Below, one piece after another: positions 31,444 through 35,356 of a DNA stretch of 35,356 nucleotides. Location: NCBI GenBank assembly GCA_017744515.1, contig JAGIBF010000087.1, positions 1 through 35,356 on the forward strand, written 5' to 3'. Source of the DNA: Niastella sp. Lineage in GTDB: Bacteria > Bacteroidota > Bacteroidia > Chitinophagales > Chitinophagaceae. The notes beneath the pieces were generated by a model. The model worked only from the letters and a program-made list of their open reading frames with translations, was not told where the DNA came from and did not search any database. A program made the position numbers and the translations under genes. The stretch's first letter is position 1. Every line of letters starts with the position of its first letter.

Positions 31444-32724
31444 TTATGGATTGACCAATAAACGCCGTTGATCGATGGTGCAATTGATGCCGCCTTGTTT
31501 GAGGGCATTGACGATTCCTGACAATTTGATGGTGCGGTTGATGCGTCCATTGAACTGTGCGCTGCCGGCGGCGGTGTCTTTGTACACAATATCAACGTCG
31601 TACCAACGGGACACTTGCTGCATGATATTTTTTACGCTCGCATCGCTGAAGTGGAAGTAGCCTTCTTTCCAGGCGATGGCTTCGTCGATGTCACATATCT
31701 GAACCTGGATCTTGGGGGATTTTATGGATTGGGAGGATATGGAGGGTTGCATTGCGATTACTGCTTGCTGGCCGGGCGCCAGTATTGCTCCAGCCAGTTG
31801 AGACTCTTTGTTATTTACAGGATTGGTTGCTACCGCATCTACTCTCACCTTTCCTTCGAGGAGGGTTGTTTTCCAATCTTCCTGCGGATAAGCGCATACA
31901 TTGAAATGGGTGCCGAGCACGCGCACGTCGGCGGGTCTGGTGCGTACGATAAAGGGGCGGGCGGCATCTTTGGCTACTTCGAAATATCCTTCTCCTTCCA
32001 ACTCCACAATGCGCTGTTCGCCGGTGAACTCTACCGGGAAACGCAAATAGGATGCTGCGTTGAGCCATACCTGTGTGCCATCGGTAAGGATGAGCTTATA
32101 TTGTCCGCCGCGCGGTACGACGACCGTATTGTATAAGGGGTTGGCGGTAATATTATTGCTGCTCTTGTTGTCAGGTGTTGTTTCGTAGGCCAGTTGTCCG
32201 TCTTTTTGCTTGGCGATGCGGGTTTGTCCCTGCACTTTCAAGGCTCCATTGGCAAGGGTATCGAGGCCCACGACTGTACCGTCGGCCAGTATGAGGCGGG
32301 CTTTGTTGTGACCGGGGTCTACATCCTGTTGCTGATTGGGGTTGTTGTCCGTCAATTCTGTTCCGGTTTGTTTATTCGTGGACCATAGGTAAAAGGCAGC
32401 GATGGCCACTGCAACAATCGCAGCAGCGACAGCGACCTTTTTCCACAGGGTCAATACGGCAGCTTTGGGCTGCTGCACCGGCAATGGTGGTGCATCGGTT
32501 AGTTTATCGGCATTTAGAATGGCATCGACCATGCTGTTGGCGCGCTCTTCACCGGGGATGGTATGACCGGCGCTTTGGCTGGCCAACAATGCCACTACCT
32601 GCTCCGTCATCTCAAAGTTCTCATCGCGCTTCAACTCCTCCACCAGCCAACGCAACTCCTCCTCACTGGCCTGGCCGGCCAATGCTTTTTGCAGTATTCC
32701 TTGTAAATGAGCTTCCTGTGACAT
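31444..32724 (-). CDS. FecR-family anti-sigma factor
   Basis: A 426-residue single-pass inner-membrane protein. The cytoplasmic N-terminus (1-90) binds the ECF sigma factor and contains the DUF4880-like helices QGILQKALAGQASEEELRWL. The membrane span is at about 97-114 (VAVAAAIVAVAIAAFYLW). The periplasmic FecR domain covers about 195-300 (VVPRGGQYKLILTDGTQVWL; ASYLRFPVEFTGEQRIVELE; GEGYFEVAKDAARPFIVRT; VLGTHFNVCAYPQE). A DUF4974 domain closes the protein (FHFSDASVKNIMQQVSRWYD; GINCTIDQRRLLVN). It sits between the sigma factor gene (44-base gap) and the STN-bearing susC, the classic order of a sigma/FecR/SusC relay. Confidence 0.96.
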   Translation of the reverse strand: MSQEAHLQGILQKALAGQASEEELRWLVEELKRDENFEMTEQVVALLASQSAGHTIPGEERANSMVDAILNADKLTDAPPLPVQQPKAAVLTLWKKVAVAAAIVAVAIAAFYLWSTNKQTGTELTDNNPNQQQDVDPGHNKARLILADGTVVGLDTLANGALKVQGQTRIAKQKDGQLAYETTPDNKSSNNITANPLYNTVVVPRGGQYKLILTDGTQVWLNAASYLRFPVEFTGEQRIVELEGEGYFEVAKDAARPFIVRTRPADVRVLGTHFNVCAYPQEDWKTTLLEGKVRVDAVATNPVNNKESQLAGAILAPGQQAVIAMQPSISSQSIKSPKIQVQICDIDEAIAWKEGYFHFSDASVKNIMQQVSRWYDVDIVYKDTAAGSAQFNGRINRTIKLSGIVNALKQGGINCTIDQRRLLVNP

Positions 32725-32768
32725 GGGTGTTGGCTGTTTAAAGTTATTAAAGACGCTCAGGACCTCTT

Positions 32769-33362
32769 TTAGTACCTATGGATCATGAAAAAAAGCAGGA
32801 GCAGCGTGTGTCCTGCCTTTTTTAGGTATTCCCTGATGGATTTGAGGGCCCTCACGAGGGTGTTTTTAACTGATTGCTCAGACAGCCCCATTTCACGGGC
32901 TATCTGGCCGGTTTTGTAACCGCTCTCCCTGCTCAATCTGTACACTGTTTTTTGCTGTTTGGGCAGCTCGTCCACTGCTTTCTTGACCAACGCCTCAGTA
33001 TTCCTGAACGCCATGAACAGTTCGGTATCGTCGGTATTGGTTTCTGTTGCTGCGAGGCGGGCAACGGCTTTCAAATGGATGGTTTGGTCTCTCAGGTAAG
33101 TAAAGGCCTGGAGGTATGCAATGCGCAGCAGCCAGGCGCGGGGGTTACGGATCTCCTGGAGCTTATCACGGTGTATCCACAGGCGCAAGAAGGTTTCCTG
33201 GATAATGTCTTCTGCAACGGAGCCGGACTTCGTGACCTGGACGATCATGGGGTGAAAGGAAGGCATGTAGAAATGAAAGACCTTCCTGAAGGCGGATTCA
33301 TCGCCTTCGGCAATTTGAGTGAATAACCATTTTTCGTCTGGCAGTTGGGTGCGGGCGTCCAC
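32769..33362 (-). CDS. ECF RNA polymerase sigma-70 factor
   Basis: A 197-residue ECF sigma factor of the Bacteroidota PUL type. Region 2 covers about residues 25-95 (FRKVFHFYMPSFHPMIVQVT; SVAEDIIQETFLRLWIHRDK; PRAWLLRIAYLQAFTYLRDQ). Region 4 covers about 133-183 (LPKQQKTVYRLSRESGYKTG; IAREMGLSEQSVKNTLVRAL). A short hydrophobic tail (HTLLLLFFMIHRY) is common in this family. The start is GTG at 33362 (MDARTQLPDEKWLF). It is the first gene of the sigma-fecR-susC string and is expected to be held by FecR until the STN-SusC senses substrate. Its leader contains a perfect seven-base hairpin (33372-33390). Confidence 0.95.
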   Translation of the reverse strand: MDARTQLPDEKWLFTQIAEGDESAFRKVFHFYMPSFHPMIVQVTKSGSVAEDIIQETFLRLWIHRDKLQEIRNPRAWLLRIAYLQAFTYLRDQTIHLKAVARLAATETNTDDTELFMAFRNTEALVKKAVDELPKQQKTVYRLSRESGYKTGQIAREMGLSEQSVKNTLVRALKSIREYLKKAGHTLLLLFFMIHRY

Positions 33363-33371
33363 AGGTGCAGT

Positions 33372-33390
33372 CCTTTTAGCAAATAAAAGG
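33372..33390. promoter_or_regulatory. Leader hairpin upstream of the sigma factor gene
   Basis: CCTTTTA (33372-33378), GCAAA, TAAAAGG (33384-33390), starting ten bases upstream of the GTG. Read on the plus strand it is followed by GCTTTTTG, so it could act as a weak terminator there. Confidence 0.4.
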
Positions 33391-33477
33391 GCTTTTTGTC
33401 AATTTCTTTGCGTTGAAGTTGTTTCTTTTATGCTTTGCTTTATTTTGATGCAGGCTTTTGCGTCGCCATTCGATGAA

Positions 33478-33528
33478 TTACTTTCTTGCTTTACTTTCTT
33501 GCTTTACTTTCTTGCTTTACTTTCTTGC
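33478..33528. repeat. 13-bp tandem repeat (TTTCTTGCTTTAC)
   Basis: Three full units at 33482, 33495 and 33508, a partial unit TTTCTTGC (33521-33528) and a partial TTAC on the left (33478-33481). The full units are identical, which suggests recent slippage. Confidence 0.9.
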
Positions 33529-33551
33529 ACGGCGTGCAGGGCTTTTTTGTC

Positions 33552-33579
33552 ACTTTCTTTTCCTTGATGAAAAGAAAGT
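33552..33579. repeat. 11-bp stem-loop ACTTTCTTTTC/GAAAAGAAAGT
   Basis: Arms at 33552-33562 and 33569-33579 pair perfectly around CTTGAT. It follows GGGCTTTTTTGTC and is followed by AACCAAAGAAAAATCAAG, text I associate with interspersed repeats in this family. Confidence 0.6.
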
Positions 33580-33596
33580 AACCAAAGAAAAATCAA

Positions 33597-33646
33597 GTCA
33601 GGCCCGATCGCTCTCCCGCAGAGCGGGACAGGCTGCGCGGCCTGAC
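33597..33646. repeat. Nested GC-rich hairpin with AGA loop
   Basis: Outer arms GTCAGGCC (33597-33604) and GGCCTGAC (33639-33646) enclose TCCCGC-AGA-GCGGGA. The inner hairpin closely resembles the tip of the hairpin at 12091-12105 (TCCCG-CAGAA-CGGGA). Confidence 0.65.
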
Positions 33647-33806
33647 GGGCTCACGCCTCTCCAAGGTATAGCATACATTACTTATTACAAGCAGCAAGAC
33701 ACTTTAGGTGAAGCATTCTTTACTTATTATTGGCAGCAAGTCACCTTTGATCGTAATCGTTGTTTGTTACAAGCCCCCAATCACTTCGAGTGTAACAGCA
33801 TACTTA

Positions 33807-34868
33807 CTATCTAAATTTGTTGATTAAATATTTCCTTACTGGTGTGTCGTACCATTTCATGACTGCCCAGGCGGTGAGGATCATGATGGTGGTGCCGCCG
33901 ATGATGACGAGTGCTAATTTGCCGTTGCCGGGTTTATAGGTGTTGTAATAATTGGCAAAGATCCAGATGCCGGCGTAATGGGTCATGTATAATGGATAGG
34001 ACATGTTGCCGGAGAAGTCGCAGGCTTTTTTCAGGCGGGGTGATAGCGTGGAACCAGCACCGAGGGACACTAATAAGGGAAAATAGAATAGTACGACCAA
34101 CGTTTCTGCCAGCCAGTTGTATTTGAAGAAGGGCATGAGTAATGCAGCTGCTAATAGCATGGACAGGCCGATAAAGCCCAGTTTGTTTTTGATGATCCAA
34201 TTGAATCGATACACCAGCAGTCCGGCCAGGAAGGAATAAGCCACGCGCACGCCGCCATCCCAGGTGTTGTCTTTCCCCCACCCGCCCATGAGGTTGGTGG
34301 CGCGGTATGCTACCAGGCCAATGCCAACAGCAGCTATCGCCACCAATATTATCAATAATCGCTTGCCGACTTTGTGAAGCACAAAGGCATAGAATATATT
34401 GGCGATGTATTCCCAGAAAAGTGACCAGGCGGGGGCATTGAATCCAAACTGGTTGAAATACCTGTCTTCCATCACCGGCATGGGTATCAGTAAAAGGGAG
34501 CAAAGGAACAGGAATAATAATTTGCCTGCTGTGTATACGACCGTGTTCGCAGCAAAGGGATCGAGCCACCAACTTAGTAAGCCCAATACTGAACCGAATA
34601 TCACCAATGGGTGCAACCTGATGAGCCTTAATTTGAAGAATTGCCAGGCACTCATTTGCCCGATGCGGTTGTCGTAGGCATAGCCGATGACGAATCCTGA
34701 GAGACAGAAAAAGAAATCGACGGCGAGGAATCCATGTCCTATAAAGTTTTTGCTGTAGTCGGTGATGGCGCATTCCATGAAGTGGAATATTACTACGCCC
34801 AGGGCGGCAATGCCTCTCATGCCATCGAGGATGGCAAAATGTTGTTTGTTGGTGCTTGTGGTGGTCAT
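33807..34868 (-). CDS. Acyltransferase-3 (OafA/YrhL-type) membrane protein
   Basis: A 353-residue integral membrane protein of the acyltransferase-3 family, which moves acetyl or other acyl groups onto surface sugars. Landmarks are FAILDGMRGIAALGVVIFHF (the catalytic-type His29), FLAVDFFFCLSGFVIGYAY (49-66) and KLRLIRLHP (79-87, the R-x-x-R motif). About ten hydrophobic spans follow, for example LLFLFLCSLLLIPMP, LLIILVAIAAVGIGLV and LALVIIGGTTIMILTAW. The end, WYDTPVRKYLINKF, is typical for the family. Length and topology are normal. It is divergent from the right-edge gene across 94 bases. The acceptor is unknown; no polysaccharide genes lie nearby. Confidence 0.95.
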   Translation of the reverse strand: MTTTSTNKQHFAILDGMRGIAALGVVIFHFMECAITDYSKNFIGHGFLAVDFFFCLSGFVIGYAYDNRIGQMSAWQFFKLRLIRLHPLVIFGSVLGLLSWWLDPFAANTVVYTAGKLLFLFLCSLLLIPMPVMEDRYFNQFGFNAPAWSLFWEYIANIFYAFVLHKVGKRLLIILVAIAAVGIGLVAYRATNLMGGWGKDNTWDGGVRVAYSFLAGLLVYRFNWIIKNKLGFIGLSMLLAAALLMPFFKYNWLAETLVVLFYFPLLVSLGAGSTLSPRLKKACDFSGNMSYPLYMTHYAGIWIFANYYNTYKPGNGKLALVIIGGTTIMILTAWAVMKWYDTPVRKYLINKFR

Positions 34869-34937
34869 AGGGCTTGTTCGTGTCCCAGTTGAAAAATCTA
34901 AAGATAGCAGTCGCTGTTGTTTGTTTGAAAGAATAAT

Positions 34938-34959
34938 GGGATTTTTAGATTAAAATCCC
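34938..34959 (+). promoter_or_regulatory. 8-bp hairpin adjoining the start of the right-edge gene
   Basis: GGGATTTT (34938-34945), TAGATT, AAAATCCC (34952-34959), ending three bases before the ATG at 34963. It would cover the ribosome-binding region in the mRNA. Confidence 0.5.
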
Positions 34960-34962
34960 TTC

Positions 34963-35356
34963 ATGTTGCAGGAAACGATCGAGCTGGCTTATCGTATTTT
35001 CAGGCATTACCCGGCTATGCGTCCGCTCGACGTGTGTACTGAAGGCTGCTGTATGGAACCGGCTGGTGAAGAGCGTCTGGCTATTATGCCTGTACAGGAA
35101 ATTCCTTTATCGCTTTTGATGGAGTATAATGATGGCGCCAAATCCAGCAAGACACCCACCGGGGAAGTAAAGCACTTTCTGCCAAGATATTTCGAATTAG
35201 TTTCCAACTTTCAATTTCCCTCGCACTCGACGGAACTTTCTTTTTGCAGGCTTGCTCCATTTGATCAACAGGAATGGACAGCTGATGAGCTTGAAGTGCT
35301 CAACTCTTTTGCTATTGAGTTTTTCAGGAAATGTTTGCATGCTTATCCTATCGACC
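34963..35356 (+). CDS. Unrecognised protein, 5' part only
   Basis: The frame opens with ATG at 34963 and stays open to the window edge, giving 131 residues. It begins MLQETIELAYRIFRHYPAMR and continues through a cysteine motif (DVCTEGCCMEP), IPLSLLMEYNDGAKSS, EVKHFLPRYFELVSNFQFPS and WTADELEVLNSFAIEFFRKC. The LPRYFEL piece with an N-terminal Cys-x-x-x-Cys-Cys segment recalls a widespread family of small uncharacterised proteins, but I cannot name it. No signal peptide or membrane span is visible. The codon use and even frame openness argue for a real gene. Confidence 0.75.
   Translation, partial: MLQETIELAYRIFRHYPAMRPLDVCTEGCCMEPAGEERLAIMPVQEIPLSLLMEYNDGAKSSKTPTGEVKHFLPRYFELVSNFQFPSHSTELSFCRLAPFDQQEWTADELEVLNSFAIEFFRKCLHAYPID

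Larger units (their letters stand above)
33363..33806. other. 444-base intergenic region made of repeats
   Basis: No gene is supported. It contains the sigma leader hairpin, a 13-bp tandem repeat (33478-33528), an 11-bp hairpin (33552-33579), a GC-rich nested hairpin (33597-33646), and about 140 bases of AT-rich text with no feature (33665-33806). The plus-strand open frames here run through the 13-bp repeats and have no protein-like character. Confidence 0.65.

Noticed and set aside
33319..33814. Plus-strand frames through the sigma-factor upstream spacer
   Set aside because: They run through the 13-bp tandem repeat (FLLYFLA-type peptide) and GC hairpins. No family or start signal is visible.
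1..35356. Insertion sequence, prophage or tRNA-linked island
   Set aside because: No transposase, integrase, tRNA or phage structural gene was seen. The interspersed repeats are short and non-coding.

Overview
The window looks like chromosomal DNA of a soil- or plant-type Bacteroidota, most likely family Chitinophagaceae. The basis is the SusC/SusD pair behind an ECF sigma factor and a FecR anti-sigma factor, a C-terminal DUF4974-type FecR, a DUF6597-type AraC regulator, promoters of the TTG-N19/20-TAnnTTTG type, and few Shine-Dalgarno sequences. No tRNA, rRNA, CRISPR array, transposase or phage gene was found. The species cannot be named from the sequence alone.

Layout. 1-457 is the 3' end of a BNR/Asp-box protein, convergent with a minus-strand SDR + NTF2-like pair (454-1634). 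1998-4007 (minus) is a 669-residue fusion of a GHKL ATPase with a Shedu-like PD-(D/E)XK nuclease, the best candidate here for an undescribed (defence-type) system; a perfect 14-bp inverted repeat lies next to its start. 4248-5469 carries an AraC regulator and a DUF1398 protein. 5540-14063 is a MoxR / DUF58 / BatA-like / DUF4175 / membrane-protein cluster, with a DUF4159 gene divergent from it. 14252-19100 is a TldD-PmbA-TldD trio; both TldD copies carry Tat-like leaders and HExxxH motifs, and the trio ends in a clear intrinsic terminator at 19161-19197. 19220-21008 (minus) holds a classical SDR and an alpha/beta hydrolase, each with a readable Bacteroidota promoter. 21241-33362 (minus) is a glycan-utilisation locus in the order sigma factor, FecR, SusC with STN domain, SusC without STN, SusD, and GH18 endoglycosidase-like lipoprotein fused to a beta/gamma-crystallin domain. 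33807-34868 (minus) is an acyltransferase, and an unrecognised gene runs off the right edge.

How the genes may work together. In the glycan locus the STN-bearing SusC, FecR and the ECF sigma factor form the usual trans-envelope signalling chain. The second SusC and SusD would import oligosaccharides, and the surface GH18 lipoprotein would release them, plausibly from chitobiose-containing glycans. In the MoxR cluster an AAA+ ATPase and an integrin-fold DUF58 protein probably act with three membrane proteins on an envelope target. The adjacent TldD/PmbA proteins are metallopeptidase-like and may be exported.

Between the genes lies a second layer: several families of short interspersed repeats. 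The main one is a small stem-loop (CCCT / TCGACAAGCTC / AGGG, then TGACA) found at seven intergenic loci from 6.2 to 28 kb. Its stem changes in a compensating way between copies (CCCT/AGGG, GGCT/AGCC, GGTT/AACC, GGGCT/AGCCC), so base pairing itself appears to be conserved. One copy has grown into a 21-bp tandem array between the two susC genes. Other structures include a perfect 42-bp AT-rich palindrome between pmbA and the second tldD, and long imperfect hairpins behind two genes.
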